A stretch of DNA of 64,000 bases. Origin: Bdellovibrionales bacterium (GTDB taxonomy: Bacteria > Myxococcota > XYA12-FULL-58-9 > SYDY01). Below are positions 17,907-29,300 of the stretch, piece by piece. The stretch covers positions 42,284 to 106,283 of the forward strand of contig SYDY01000085.1 of assembly GCA_005801425.1 (NCBI GenBank), given 5' to 3'. A program made the position numbers and the translations under genes. Within the stretch, counting starts at the first letter, position 1. Each line of letters starts with the position of its first letter. The notes below the pieces were generated by a model that was given only the letters and a program-made list of their open reading frames with translations, made no database searches and had not been told where the DNA came from.

Positions 17907-19391
17907 ATGCAAGTTGACGTGAGAAGTTTGTTCGTTTGTTTATCTCTCGCCGTATGGGGTTATGCGTGTGGTAAAGGAACCGATGATCCCACCATCGACC
18001 CACGGGCTGCCACATGCAGTGACGGCATACAAAATGGCGACGAAACCAGCATGGACTGCGGAGGGGCATGCGGGGGACGCACAATCCCAGGGATCTTAAA
18101 CATCACCAACGACACCGATTTAGATTCGCTTGCGGATGTTTGCGGTGTCCAAGGCAGCCTATTTATTTTCGGAACCGATTTAACAACAGTAGAACTACCG
18201 CAATTGCTCACGGTGGGCGAAAGAATCAAAATAGAACAGAACGTCTCTATGAGTGCTATCGGTTTGCCTAAACTTGAAGTGGTTGGCAATGATATGGAGA
18301 TAAGCAACAACGCAGCCCTGCTGGAAATCGTTTTGCCTGCGTTGAACACGCAAAACTATGGGATAGCGATCAAAAACAACGCCGAATTAACACGCATCAC
18401 GTTCGCAGAACTTAGCACGATTGGCGCAAACATCGACATCGAAAGTAATCCTCACTTAACGACCCTCATGCTAGATGAACTTGGTGTGATAGGTGAGGGT
18501 TTAAAGATCAGTGATAATGCGGCATTAACCAGCGTCACGTTCCCCAAACTCAGCCTGGTGGGTGGGGATATGACCATCGAGAATAACGCTGCATTAATCA
18601 CCGTCACGCTCGATCAAGTCAGCATGGTCGGCGAGGATCTATCCATCAGTCAAAACAATCAATTAACCACCGTGACGTTATCCGAACTCAGCACGGTCGC
18701 TTCCTTATTCATCACCTATAACAAGATATTAACCACCGTGACGTTATCCGAACTGCGCACGGTCCCTTACTTATCCATCGAGGATAACGACCAATTACCC
18801 ACCCTCGATCTCCCCAAAATCAGCATGGGAGGCGCGATATATATCGAGAGTAACAAGGCATTAACCACGCTCACGCTCCCTGTACTCAGTGAGGTCATCA
18901 GCATGACCATCGAATACAACGACGAATTAACGACGCTCACGCTCCCTATGCTCCGCCAGGTCGGTGTGGGGGGACTGTCCATCTCTGGCACCGCATTAAC
19001 GACGCTCACGCTCGACAAACTCAGCCAGGTCGACGGGGGCCTATCCATCGGCTCTAACGACGAATTAACGGCGCTCACGCTCGACAAACTCAGCCAGCTG
19101 GGTGGAGACTTAGACATCAGAGAGAACGCCGCATTAACGACGATCGCGCTCCCAGCACTCACTGAGGTAGGTAGGAGTCTAGCCATCGTTTCCAACGGCG
19201 CATTAACCACGCTTACGTTAGAGTTACTCAGGAAAGTAGGCATTACCCTAGGCATTGTCTCGAACGCCGGATTGGACACGATCAGCCTCCCTGCACTCAC
19301 CGAGGTAGGCGATGGCATGTACATCCAAAATAACGCCAATGGATTAAGTTGCACGGGACCATACTTTGCAGCGAACACGTGCTCGCATTAA
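17907..19391 (+). CDS. Lipoprotein with leucine-rich beta-solenoid repeats
   Basis: A 494-aa predicted lipoprotein with signal peptide 1-20 and lipobox GYAC at Cys21. The start at 17907 gives an ordinary signal peptide; an upstream in-frame start would bury it. After the Cys comes [19 protein letters not shown], a Cys-rich motif common in surface proteins of Myxococcota. The rest is about 18 repeats of 22-24 residues with the pattern LTTLTLxxLxxVxGxLxIxxN, like receptor L-domain or BspA-type solenoids. The DNA of the repeats is also similar, so they expanded recently. The C-terminal unit ends in a Cys pair ([15 protein letters not shown]) as a cap. Likely role: binding or adhesion at the cell surface. 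Confidence 0.75.
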   Translation: MQVDVRSLFVCLSLAVWGYACGKGTDDPTIDPRAATCSDGIQNGDETSMDCGGACGGRTIPGILNITNDTDLDSLADVCGVQGSLFIFGTDLTTVELPQLLTVGERIKIEQNVSMSAIGLPKLEVVGNDMEISNNAALLEIVLPALNTQNYGIAIKNNAELTRITFAELSTIGANIDIESNPHLTTLMLDELGVIGEGLKISDNAALTSVTFPKLSLVGGDMTIENNAALITVTLDQVSMVGEDLSISQNNQLTTVTLSELSTVASLFITYNKILTTVTLSELRTVPYLSIEDNDQLPTLDLPKISMGGAIYIESNKALTTLTLPVLSEVISMTIEYNDELTTLTLPMLRQVGVGGLSISGTALTTLTLDKLSQVDGGLSIGSNDELTALTLDKLSQLGGDLDIRENAALTTIALPALTEVGRSLAIVSNGALTTLTLELLRKVGITLGIVSNAGLDTISLPALTEVGDGMYIQNNANGLSCTGPYFAANTCSH

Positions 19392-19402
19392 TTAATAAGA
19401 GC

Positions 19403-20116
19403 CTAACTGCCTGCAGCCATGCATTCGCTGAGAAATCGCCGTATTTCAGAAAACATATCAGGATGGGTGTTCAATAGATGTTGGGCAAGTTCTAGTGTGA
19501 TTTGTTTGCGAAGATCGTGGAATACCTTGATGTTGTTGCTGCGTACCGCGGAGTGCAGCACATCGCGTAGGATTTTGTCACGATGTTCGGGCGGTGCCGC
19601 AATCAGCAGGGCACGTACACAGGTATGGCTTCCGGCTTGAATACCGACAACGGCCAGGTGCCGTATATCCACCTGGTGAAGGTTGCCATTGGCGTGCATT
19701 TTGAGCCACAAATGCTCAAACACACGTGGCGTATCCCCCCGCATGGCGTCTCTCAGGTCATCGGCAGAGGCACCATAGAGAGACCGACCCAGCAATACAT
19801 CAATGGCGGGGCTGTCATCATGTTGCGAGGCTGCCTCAATGACCCGCAAAAACTGCGTGCGGGTCCCATGGTTTTTTTTGAGATGGCCTAAGGCATCGTC
19901 GGTGTTGCCCTTTTCAGCCATGAGCATCGCCACACGTGTCGCATTTTCTCCCTTGGGAGCTGTAGGCCAAAGATAGTCCGCAGTGGCCATCGCAACGCCT
20001 GTGCCTCGTTTGGTGAATGTATCCTGAAGGAAATGGCTTTTCGTGTCGTCATCAGCCTTTTTGGCCTGATCGCGTAAAACGGCAAAAGTCTTTGTTAGCT
20101 CAATACGACGTGGCAT
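19403..20116 (-). CDS. Ankyrin-like helical-repeat protein
   Basis: A 237-aa soluble protein without a signal peptide. Its middle and end show helix-turn-helix units resembling degenerate ankyrin repeats (ATRVAMLMAEKGNTDDALGH, VLLGRSLYGASADDLRDAM, CVRALLIAAPPEHRDKILRD), but the classic ankyrin TPLHxAA is not present. It is convergent with the preceding lipoprotein gene, 11 bp apart. The ATG has no ribosome binding site; TACACT lies eight bases upstream, so a very short leader is possible. Function unknown; such repeats usually mediate protein binding. Confidence 0.55.
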   Translation of the reverse strand: MPRRIELTKTFAVLRDQAKKADDDTKSHFLQDTFTKRGTGVAMATADYLWPTAPKGENATRVAMLMAEKGNTDDALGHLKKNHGTRTQFLRVIEAASQHDDSPAIDVLLGRSLYGASADDLRDAMRGDTPRVFEHLWLKMHANGNLHQVDIRHLAVVGIQAGSHTCVRALLIAAPPEHRDKILRDVLHSAVRSNNIKVFHDLRKQITLELAQHLLNTHPDMFSEIRRFLSECMAAGS

Positions 20117-20228
20117 CTTCTGTTAGTGTAACCTTATAAATAAGATTACGCTGTTGTATCTTATGCCTGTAAAAAAGAGTGCTTTTGCCACCTTGTGGGA
20201 GCGGTGGGGAGTGTGTCATGTGGGTTTT

Positions 20229-20753
20229 ATGTCCAACGGCGACGATAGACCCAAGAAAACCTGGCGTGAAATCGATGCGGCCCGCAGTGGCGGGAGCTCC
20301 CGTGGCTCACGCAGTGACGAAAAGCGGGGCGGACGCCCACTCGAGCAATCGCGGGAGTATCGTTCCTATAAAAGCAAGCTGGACAAGCTGTTTACGGGAT
20401 CGGCCGACGTGCTTAACGAAAAACGCCTTGAATCGGATTTCGGCGCCAAAGCCCGTGATGCAAAATCCATGGAAAAATCGGTACTTACGGCCGTAGGTGA
20501 AGAAGCCATCCGTACAAGTTTTGCGGAGTACGAAACAGCCCATGGATTTCCGACAGGCGAAGCCATGCTGATGAAGCTTCTCGATGTCACCGACGAAGAA
20601 ATCCTAGGCAAAGTTCTGTCCGCCATTTGGGCAAAATTTGAAGACAAATCCATGCAAACGTCGGTGGCGCTTCGAACACGTTTGTCTACTGTCAAAATGC
20701 TGGTGGACGACCCCGATGTGCAAGATGCGGTGGATGCGTTGTTGAAACAGTAA
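20229..20753 (+). CDS. Unknown conserved-looking protein starting with a KKTWREID motif
   Basis: A 174-aa protein. I choose the ATG at 20229, giving the start MSNGDDRPKKTWREIDAAR, because the 25 extra residues of an upstream start look non-coding. The N-terminal 45 residues are disordered and rich in Arg, Gly and Ser. The remainder is helical and acidic (KLDKLFTGSADVLNEKR through KMLVDDPDVQDAVDALLKQ). The opening WREID pattern resembles small uncharacterised delta-proteobacterial proteins, from memory. No domain recognised. It is followed 70 bp later by the next gene on the same strand, and could be co-transcribed with it. Confidence 0.6.
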   Translation: MSNGDDRPKKTWREIDAARSGGSSRGSRSDEKRGGRPLEQSREYRSYKSKLDKLFTGSADVLNEKRLESDFGAKARDAKSMEKSVLTAVGEEAIRTSFAEYETAHGFPTGEAMLMKLLDVTDEEILGKVLSAIWAKFEDKSMQTSVALRTRLSTVKMLVDDPDVQDAVDALLKQ

Positions 20754-20823
20754 AAAAAAACGCCTGAATTTTTCGTTTTCCCCGTGTAATCTTCTGCATG
20801 GCATAATACCACCACTTTCTGGC

Positions 20824-21891
20824 ATGGATCTGCTCAAGGCGGCCTCTACAGGAACCCTTGATGGGACGCGAAGCTTTAACCCGAATGAATCGGTGACTGT
20901 TACCTACCCAGGCAAAGCCGATCAAACGGGACAGATGACGCCATTGTGTTATGCGCTCAATGGAAAACAGCTTCCGACCGTTGCGTTGCTTTTGCAGCGC
21001 GGTGCATCTCCAGCACAGCCTTGGGTTTTGAATAAACCGGGTATGCCCGCGCAGAGCAAGCCGCCTCCATTTGATAAAGCGCCGGTGCGCGAACTTGTGG
21101 GAGCGATGATTGCGGCACCTGGGCCACGTCCGAGTGTCGATATTTTATTTGACCTCATTCAGAGTTTCAGCGTTGCGCAACGCAGAGAGCTTTTGGCGTC
21201 GCCCGAAATGCATCGCGAACTTTTTAGGGACGCTGTGGCTGCCGACAAACTATTTCTGACGATGGCGTTGATGACGGGATCGTATCAGTGGACAACACGT
21301 CCCGTTGAGCTCAAAGATTTTTGGGAAGGCAAGCGTGCCCATCCACCCGCTCCGGAAGATGGCGGGATCTGTTGCTATGAAGCGGTGTTGCTCGCAGCCT
21401 ACCATGCGGGTTTAACAACACGAGATCGAATCAATGAAATACTTCCGATGAGTAAGCCTGTTGCAATGCCTGCAAGTGTAAAAACACGCGAAGATCATGC
21501 GCGTTTTAGGCTGCAGATGACCAAGCAATTGATTTGGGATCCCATTGGATGCCGTCATTTGGATGCGTTGCCGGATGCGTCATCCCAGGATGTACGGTTG
21601 TTGTGTGCGGTTTCGCGACCCCATGGGGCTAAGAAATTCGATCCCAACGATGCCATGCCTGTGCATCTGTTTTTGTGCCGTGGTGAGCATGTGCTTGAGA
21701 TCAATGGCGAGCGTTCAATGACGGGGATTCCCCTGCGCCATACAACATTGGCTCAGGTCCAAAACGAATTGAGTCAACCGAAGTTTTCGGCGACCGGTGA
21801 CGGCGCAGTCACACTTCCTGTCTATTTGGCGAGTATGGAAGCGTTGCTTGATAATTTGTGCGCGAAGAAGTTCGAGGCAATCCTGGGATGA
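20824..21891 (+). CDS. Ankyrin-repeat protein with a possible papain-like domain
   Basis: A 355-aa soluble protein. Residues 1-65 contain one clear ankyrin unit (MTPLCYALNGKQLPTVALLL, then QRGASP). Residues 70-150 are helical. From about 178 comes GGICCYEAVLLAAYHAGL, in which a Cys at a helix N-terminus resembles the nucleophile helix of papain-like or NlpC-like folds. MPVHLFLCRGEHVLEING, about 100 residues later, offers candidate His residues on strands. The catalytic assignment is inference and weak. No signal peptide. An ATAATAC -10-like sequence sits 17 bases before the ATG. Eukaryote-like repeats suggest a protein-binding or effector role. Confidence 0.5.
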   Translation: MDLLKAASTGTLDGTRSFNPNESVTVTYPGKADQTGQMTPLCYALNGKQLPTVALLLQRGASPAQPWVLNKPGMPAQSKPPPFDKAPVRELVGAMIAAPGPRPSVDILFDLIQSFSVAQRRELLASPEMHRELFRDAVAADKLFLTMALMTGSYQWTTRPVELKDFWEGKRAHPPAPEDGGICCYEAVLLAAYHAGLTTRDRINEILPMSKPVAMPASVKTREDHARFRLQMTKQLIWDPIGCRHLDALPDASSQDVRLLCAVSRPHGAKKFDPNDAMPVHLFLCRGEHVLEINGERSMTGIPLRHTTLAQVQNELSQPKFSATGDGAVTLPVYLASMEALLDNLCAKKFEAILG

Positions 21892-21970
21892 GCGGTTTGA
21901 TTATTAACCTCTCCCGCTTGCGCTGTCTCTTGGTCATATCTGAAAACATACAGCCCAATCCTCTCAATAT

Positions 21971-22103
21971 GTCATCCCCGCCTTCCTAAGAAACTTGAAT
22001 TAGGCAGGTGTTCTCTTGTAGGGGCGGTTCGTGAACCGCCCGATAAGACTTTGATTCAAAGGCTGCACGGGCGCTTCACGAAGTGCCCCTACCTCTGAAA
22101 ATA
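21971..22103. repeat. Composite repeat with full REP pair (copy 2 at 22018-22092)
   Basis: A full 75-bp REP pair is preceded by an extra 45 bp (GTCATCCCCGCCTTCCTAAG and more). The whole 130-bp block recurs in inverted orientation at about 51310-51443. It fills most of the gap between two convergent genes; the remaining sequence from 21892 shows a CTCTCCCGCTTGCGC fragment and nothing else I can name. Confidence 0.85.
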
Positions 22104-22117
22104 AATGGTCCGCCAAA

Positions 22118-22885
22118 TCAATTGTCTTGCTGCTCACTCCCATCACGATGTTGCACCCGAGTGAAATATTGCGAGAGTTTGAGTGCTCGACCCACACCTG
22201 CGGGACCAGCGTGCTTGTCGCGCACGACTTTTCCAGCGCCTAGAATGTGTTCGGTGCTGAGAGCAGTGTAAACACCTTCAAGAAGTGTTTCGTCGCCAAG
22301 CAACCCTGATACTGTGATTGCAGCCGATGTTGTGTTGACGGTCTTTGCGGCGAGGCTGAAGCAAGGTGTGGTAATGCACACGATGTGATTGTCGCTGACA
22401 TCATAGACTTTTCCTGTATAAGGCGTCTCTGACGCTGCTTGCCACGCTTCATAGGCTACAAGTTCTCCAAAGCGACCGAAATGCGGATATTGTTTGCTGC
22501 CGAGTACGCCGCGATACACAATTTGTCGCGTATCGTTTTGAATATTTGCCAGTTCTTCCTCGCTTAAATCTAAGCCGCTGGTTTCAATCGTTGCGACATA
22601 GCATTCGTTGCGCTCACGCCCGTCGAGACAGCGTGTTTTCTTTTTATTGAGAGCATGCACCCAATAGCCACCACACACAGGGAACAGGCACCGACGTGTG
22701 TCTAGGCGGACTGCGTAGTACAGCGGCTTTGCTGCTGTGAGTTCGTCACTGGCGGTGTTTTCATCAGCATTCCCGTTGATTGCTTCACTTTCGGTATTCT
22801 CTGTACCGCATGCGGACATGCAAAGGCCTGAAACAAGAACGAGAAGATAACGCATACCCATGATTTCCCATCTTTGATGTTGCAT
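22118..22885 (-). CDS. Cys-containing lipoprotein of unknown function
   Basis: A 255-aa predicted lipoprotein. AGGAG seven bases before the ATG at 22885 supports this start, giving a signal peptide with lipobox MSAC at Cys26. An acidic Asn/Glu-rich spacer (residues 27-50) precedes a folded domain containing DTRRCLFPVCGGYWVHALN, TRCLDGRERNECYVATI and CITTPCFS. The paired cysteines suggest disulfides in the envelope. The pattern resembles an uncharacterised domain I recall from Myxococcota lipoproteins (DUF6748-like), but I cannot confirm it. Single gene; 92 bp separate it from the small membrane-protein gene on the same strand. Confidence 0.65.
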   Translation of the reverse strand: MQHQRWEIMGMRYLLVLVSGLCMSACGTENTESEAINGNADENTASDELTAAKPLYYAVRLDTRRCLFPVCGGYWVHALNKKKTRCLDGRERNECYVATIETSGLDLSEEELANIQNDTRQIVYRGVLGSKQYPHFGRFGELVAYEAWQAASETPYTGKVYDVSDNHIVCITTPCFSLAAKTVNTTSAAITVSGLLGDETLLEGVYTALSTEHILGAGKVVRDKHAGPAGVGRALKLSQYFTRVQHRDGSEQQDN

Positions 22886-22977
22886 GACAGATCTCCTGGC
22901 TTAAAGAGATGCTTTGCGCAGACGACCCTGCGAGTCAATGTGTTTTCTTCGCGCGCATTGACAGATAATCTGTTAAA

Positions 22978-23223
22978 TTATTCTAAAACTTGACGTCCTT
23001 TTTCGACGGCAGTCTCCGCGGCGCTTTCGGCACGTTCTACCACTTCTTCAGGGGAGTGATCGGTAAAAACCAAATAACCAATGTAGCTTGCGAATGCGAG
23101 ACCAACCCATAAAGCCAGGCTCAGCAAGCGTTTTCCGATGGCAACCAAAAAAATAAGCCCAACGACAAACACGCCGAGTGCATGTACTGGACTCGCTTTA
23201 AAAAACTCTAAAATCGATTCCAT
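22978..23223 (-). CDS. Small membrane protein
   Basis: An 81-aa protein with two hydrophobic helices (HALGVFVVGLIFLVAIGK and LLSLALWVGLAFASYIGYLV) and an acidic amphipathic C-terminus (SPEEVVERAESAAETAVEKG). A clear GGAGG ribosome binding site precedes the ATG at 23223. No family recognised. It lies upstream of the lipoprotein gene on the same strand and is divergent from the giant surface-protein gene. Confidence 0.65.
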   Translation of the reverse strand: MESILEFFKASPVHALGVFVVGLIFLVAIGKRLLSLALWVGLAFASYIGYLVFTDHSPEEVVERAESAAETAVEKGRQVLE

Positions 23224-23347
23224 GGTGTCCTCCAGGGCAACTCAACCATTGTAAACGATATCGGACGTATGTGTTTTTTTTTCTGCGCTTCGTGAAGAGT
23301 CAAGCTCCGCTTACACTATAGATGCGTGGACATCCGCGCGATGCGCA

Positions 23348-26300
23348 ATGGTATTTAGCCGTTTCATAGGCGCGCCTTGGCGCGTTCTTATTGCTTTTAG
23401 CATGGCCTTGCTCATGCCTTGGGCAGCGGTGGCCGATGTGAAAGGCCAAGCGCCAAATTTTGTTAAAAGTTGGACATTGCGTGGGGGCTACTCGAGTACC
23501 GGCCGTGCACTTATGTATCCAGGCGTACAAAGCAGCGAAGTGAGCACGGTCCTTGTGAGTGCATCGGATGCACCCATTGCCAATATTCCGCTTGATGCCA
23601 CCATTGAGGCGGCGTACTTATTTTGGTCGGGATCTTCCCCACGCGATGCAGGAACGCGGTCGGGTGCACCACGCGCATGGCAAGATCAAACCGCAACATT
23701 CACGCTCCCCAACGGAAGTGTACAGCAGGTAGATGCGCTTGCTGTTGATCCCTCGGGTTTTAACACATGTTTTCTTAATACGGCGTTGGAAGGCCAAGGC
23801 GGCTTTGGCGGTTTTTACTATTGCCGTGCGGATGTCACATCACTTCTGGCAGGCCTTGGTACGGGAGGTACAGGATCCAACGGAACCTATATGCTTGGCG
23901 ATGTGGATGCCGATGCGGGCACGTTGACGCAAAGTGATCCGCAGTTTCCCTATGCACAGGCCAAGTATGCCGTATGGTCGTTGTTGATTGTGTGGAAATC
24001 ACGCAGTGCCACATCGGGGCACAATATTTCTTTGTACGATTCATTTTTGCAGTTGGATGAAAACGCAGGATTTAGCGGAAGCGATGAACTTGGGGTCACC
24101 TCCTATGGCTTAAGTGGATTTAAAGTCGATGACACACGGGTGAGTGAGCTGACGGTATTTGCCATGGAAGGCGATCAGCAACTTGGTGTTCCTCCGCAAA
24201 ATTTGATCACAGGCCTTGGGCGATGTGACACGTGCTTGGACTTTGTGGGCGTGACACCGCCAGGTGGATCTTATCAGGTGCTGTCGAACGGCGATCGCGA
24301 TCCGGGGAATGCCTTTACCGGACGTTACCGCGGCGGCCCAAGCATCGATATCAACACCTACAGCCTTAATTCCATTCTTCCCATAGGTGCAGAAAGCGTT
24401 ACGGTGCGCGTGGGAAGTGGGGATGGTAACAGCGGTGGCGGGGGCGAAAGTTTTTTCTTGGGATGGTCTTTGATTTCGACCGATCGCAAATTTCCGTTGA
24501 TTGCGGAGGGCGATGCAACCATCGTTGCAAGTTATTCCACAGCAGTGCCAGGGCAATCGCTTCGTTACACCATCGAATTCACCAACAGCGGATCGGCGCC
24601 GCTTACGGGTGCGGTTCTCACTGCGGCCATGCCTGAACATACCACGTACGTGAGTGGCTCTACCACGGTGGATGGTCTGGGCATTGCCGATGCGGGCGGC
24701 ATCCCGTTGGTGCGTGGGATCAATATTGGAACAGTGCCGGCTCAAGGCGCAGGGCGCAATCGACGTGTTGTTATTTTTGAAGTGCAGGTTGCGGGCGATG
24801 CGTGCGTGGTTGATCATTTGGAAGCAAGTGCGTTGCTGCGCAGCAATGAATTGGATCCGATCACCATTGGACCTGTCAGTACAACATTGGGTGGTGTTGT
24901 TTTTTCGCGTGTTGAAAAAAGTGTGGCATTGAATGGTTCAAGTCGATTCGAGCCGGGCGCATCGGTGCGTTATACCATCGAAATAGAAGGCGATGGTGCA
25001 CGGGATGTGCGTGGTATTGCCATCGAAGATGTTATTCCCAGTGAATTGCAGACCACGCTGATTGTTGTCAGTGGTTCGAGTTCATTCCCCGCCATACCCC
25101 CCGACGGCCATATCAATCTCACGAACCTCACAGTGCCTCTCGCGACACCGCTCACAGTGAATGTGTTTGCAACCATTCGCAGTGAAGCAAATCTTGCGAC
25201 GTTGTTCGGAAGTGTGGATGCGATCCATGGCCACGTGGTGCACAACTTGGCGCAAGCAAGTGGCAATTGCATCGCGCCGGTTGCAACCAACGACGCGACA
25301 TTTGCACTGACGTATCAGGCCGATATGGTTGTGACAAAAAGCGTGACAGACGACAATGGTGGATTGATTGAACGTGGCGATGGGATCACTTACAAAGTGC
25401 TTGTTCGCAATCAAGGCAATCGCAATGCAACCGTGCGTTTGATCGATCCGTTGAGTTCCGCGTCAATCAGCTACATTGCCAATTCAGCCACCGTGGCAGG
25501 GACAAATCTGGATTCATCGGCTTATCCCTTTGGAAGTTACGATCTCGGAAATATCATTGCAGGGGATGCGGGGCGCGAATCGGTATTTCGTGTGGCTGTC
25601 GCAGGCAATACCGCCGATGGAACCGTGATCACCAATACAGCAACCGCACTGATACAGGATGGATCGGGTCGAACGGTTCAAGCCAGCGCAACACCTTTGA
25701 CGGTGATCGCCAAACCCAATCTAAGTACTTCATCGCTAAGTGTTCAGAAAACATCAGGAAGCTCTGGGGCAAACTATCGCCCTGGCGATGTTGTCACTTA
25801 TACGTTTACGATTAACAACACGGGAAATGTTCCAGCTTCAGGTGTGCGTATTCTGACGGGTGTTGTGTCACCGTTCCTTGTGATCACAGATGGAACAACG
25901 CAAGCGCCCGACGGAAGTGTGAACTTGCTCTTGGGTGATCTCGGTGCGGGGGCTTCTGTGACACGTACGATCGTTGCACGCATTGTTTCGCCGATGAACA
26001 ACGGAACGTTGATCTCTTTAACCGCAGCCGCCACAGAAACCACACGCAATTATGATGCGACATTGCCCACGGCATCATTTACGGTAACAAGCAGTGCAAC
26101 GGTTGTATCATCGCTTGTTGCTACGCCGAGTCATACACCACCGCTTCCAGGCGACCTCATCGATATCACACTGACCATGCGTAATACCGGCGATATGGCC
26201 ATCAACAATGTGAATGCACGTATTGATGATCAACTTTTGAATGGAACCCTTGCGGGAAATGCATATTTAAAAAATTGGACTGTGCTGCAAGGCAGTGGAA

Positions 26301-29300
26301 CGGTTGAAAACAACGGTGTGAGTTTCGTGATTGGAACGTTGTCGCCTTCTTTAAGTGATACAGTGCTTCGCGTTCGCGTGCAGGTTGCCGCGGTGGTCCC
26401 ACGCAACCAGCAAATAGGCATGATTGGTCAGATCACAGGTACAGGATTTACGACAACGAATGTGGGACCTGTGCAATACACCGTCAGTTCGCAAGGCAAT
26501 GTGGTGGTGATTAAAACAGTGAGCAATGTCTCGCGCAGCGGGAGTTCATTTTTGCCCGGTGATCGCATTCGCTACACCATGACCATTCACGCAAGTGGTA
26601 ATTCACCTGTTCGCGATATTGTGGTAAATGACCCCTTGCATAGCGATTTGCGCGATGCAAACTATGACGATGGATCAGCGGTTGTTGGCAATGCGCTTCA
26701 ATGGACGTCATCGCGAAAACCCGCACTGGCCATGCTTTCTCCGGGAGATCCCGATATTTCTTTATTCTTTGAAGCAACGATCAAAGACGACGCAAGTGGT
26801 GCTTCTGCATTGGTAAATACCGTGACGGTATCAAGCACGTCAGGTGATTTGGTTGCCCCGGTATCTGCGAATGCGTCATTGCTCGTGCAGCGAGTTGCGT
26901 CGCCCGTGCTTGAATTGACGCGTCAAGGTGGGCAAGAACGAAGACCCGGCGATGCGGTGGGTTTCACATTGCGTGTGACAAATCCCGGATTTGGTGATGC
27001 GCAAAATGCGGTGGTGTCGATCACATTGCCTCGTGAATTGTCGAATGAAGTACCCAGCGTCTTGGGGGGCGCCGTTTTATCCCAGGTTCTTGTGGGGGGG
27101 GCCCAATTGTACCGTTTGACATGGTCGGGTGGACAATTTGCGGTGCTTGCCAAAGATGAAGTGATCAATTTGGCCTTTACCGCACAGGTGGCCTACCGTA
27201 TCCCCGATGGAACCAGTCTTTCCTTGGTTGCAGGTTTAAATGCCGATGGTCTTTCAAGCGAAGTGGCATCCAATGGGGCAACGCTTGTGATCCGTGCGAG
27301 TGCACGTCTTGTGATCAATAAAGTCGTAAGCAATTTAACAAGCCCAGGTGCGGGACTTCGCCCCGGTGATCGCGTGCGCTACGACATCACGGTGACCAAT
27401 CAAGGCGATGGGGTGGCGAGTGGTTTGAGCATTCAGGATCCCGTGGACAGTCGTGTTCTTATTGTGGAACGTGTTTTTAATCGGACCGACCCCATGCCGC
27501 CGGTGCCCGATGTCGATCAAATTTCGCTTGTGGAATGGGAGTGGTCTGATCCTGTGACAGGCATTGAAACGTTGCTTCCTCCCGCAACACGGGGTGGAAG
27601 TTTTGCCAGTGTTTCCGTGGCATTTGAAGCACGCATTGTCTCGCCTTTGCCAAGTGGCACGTCGATTCAGAATCGTGCTTATGTGGCAACGGGCGCTTCG
27701 GAAACAACCTTTTCAAATGTCATTATCGAAGGTGTGACAAGCGAAGTGGCCTTAACCACATCGAGCAAATTGGTAACTGTGGATGGGCAGCCCGCCATTG
27801 CGGTCGACGTGGGTACAACGCTTGTCTATGCGATCACCGTGCGCAATGCCTCGATAGCAACAGCAACCGCCACCGATGTGGTGGTCACCGATGCATTGAG
27901 TGCAGCCCTTGAGCCTGTGTTGCCTCTTGGTTCTAAAATCCAATTAACGGGTGGTCCTGTTGTTTTTCCAGAAAACAACGCATCAACCATTGGATACACC
28001 GCCACATGGTCGTTTAACGATTTCCCTGAATTGAAATCGTTGTTGCCGGGGGCTTCTGCCACGTTCTTTTTGCCGGTGAAATTGAAAGGACCCATTGATG
28101 ATCAAACCCGCGTCAATAACCAAGCGTTGATCACGGCCGTGCAAGCACCATCGGGTGCAGTCACCGATGGAGATCTCACGAATAATACGCCTGGCGATAA
28201 GACATCGATCATTGCGCGATCTCAGCCCAATCTTCGTTTGTTTTCATTGTCTGTTGTTGACCCCACAAACGGATCACGTGTTGCACAAGCCATCCCCGGG
28301 CAGCGACTTCGGATCTTGTTTCAAGTCGAAAATACAGGAACGGAACGGATACGTTCGGTACAAGTGGTTCTCGCGGGCTTAAGTGATGCACTTGAGAATA
28401 TCACGACAACCACAGGAACGTTTAATTCGTCGTCGCGTACGTTGCAATGGTTGTTTGATTCGATAAGTCCACGCGATGGCGTGAAAACGTTTTCTGCCGA
28501 TGTCCAAGTGAAGGCCGTGGTCAATGCGGGCGACGTGTCGATGCAAGCCATCATGCAAGCCGCCAACATCGCAGAGACCCTTAGTGATGATCCCATTTTG
28601 TTTGGTGTATCGGATCCAACACACTTTACGATTGTGAGCCAAGCCAAGTTTGCATCGATCCCACTCACGATTGTTAACAATCCTGCACAAGTGGCACCTT
28701 TAGAAAACCTGACGTACCAGATCCCCCTGCTGAACAGTGGTACAGCCGAGGCACAAAATACAGTGGTGACCCTCACCAACTGGCCAGACACACTTGAATT
28801 TGTTTCCGCAGGACGTGGTGGTGTTTATGATGCGAACGGCAAACGTGTGCAATGGATCCTCGGAACTGTTGCAGCCCGTGCGCCTCCCGATGTTCTTGAA
28901 GTGAACGCACGGGTCAAACGTGTGGTTTCCAATGGAACGATCATTGCACTGCAAGGGCACATTACGGCCGATGGTGTGACGGAAGATCTCACCGACAGCC
29001 CCACCGAAGGGGTTGATTTCCCAACCCGTGTGACGGTGACGGCGCATCCCGATATTTCAGGTGCACGGCTTGAAGTGGCAGATCTCGACAGTCCCGTCCC
29101 CGGTTTGGTGCGCCCAGGACATCATCTTCAATACACCTTGCGCATCGCCAATCATGGGTCGGGATCGGCCACGGGCGTTGTGGTGACCTTTCCAGTGCCT
29201 TCTGGATTGGTCGTTGACGCCAATACATTGCCCGCAGGGATGATCGTGAATGGTTCCAATCTCGTTTATACATTGGGGATCTTGGAGCCTCCCAATGAGT

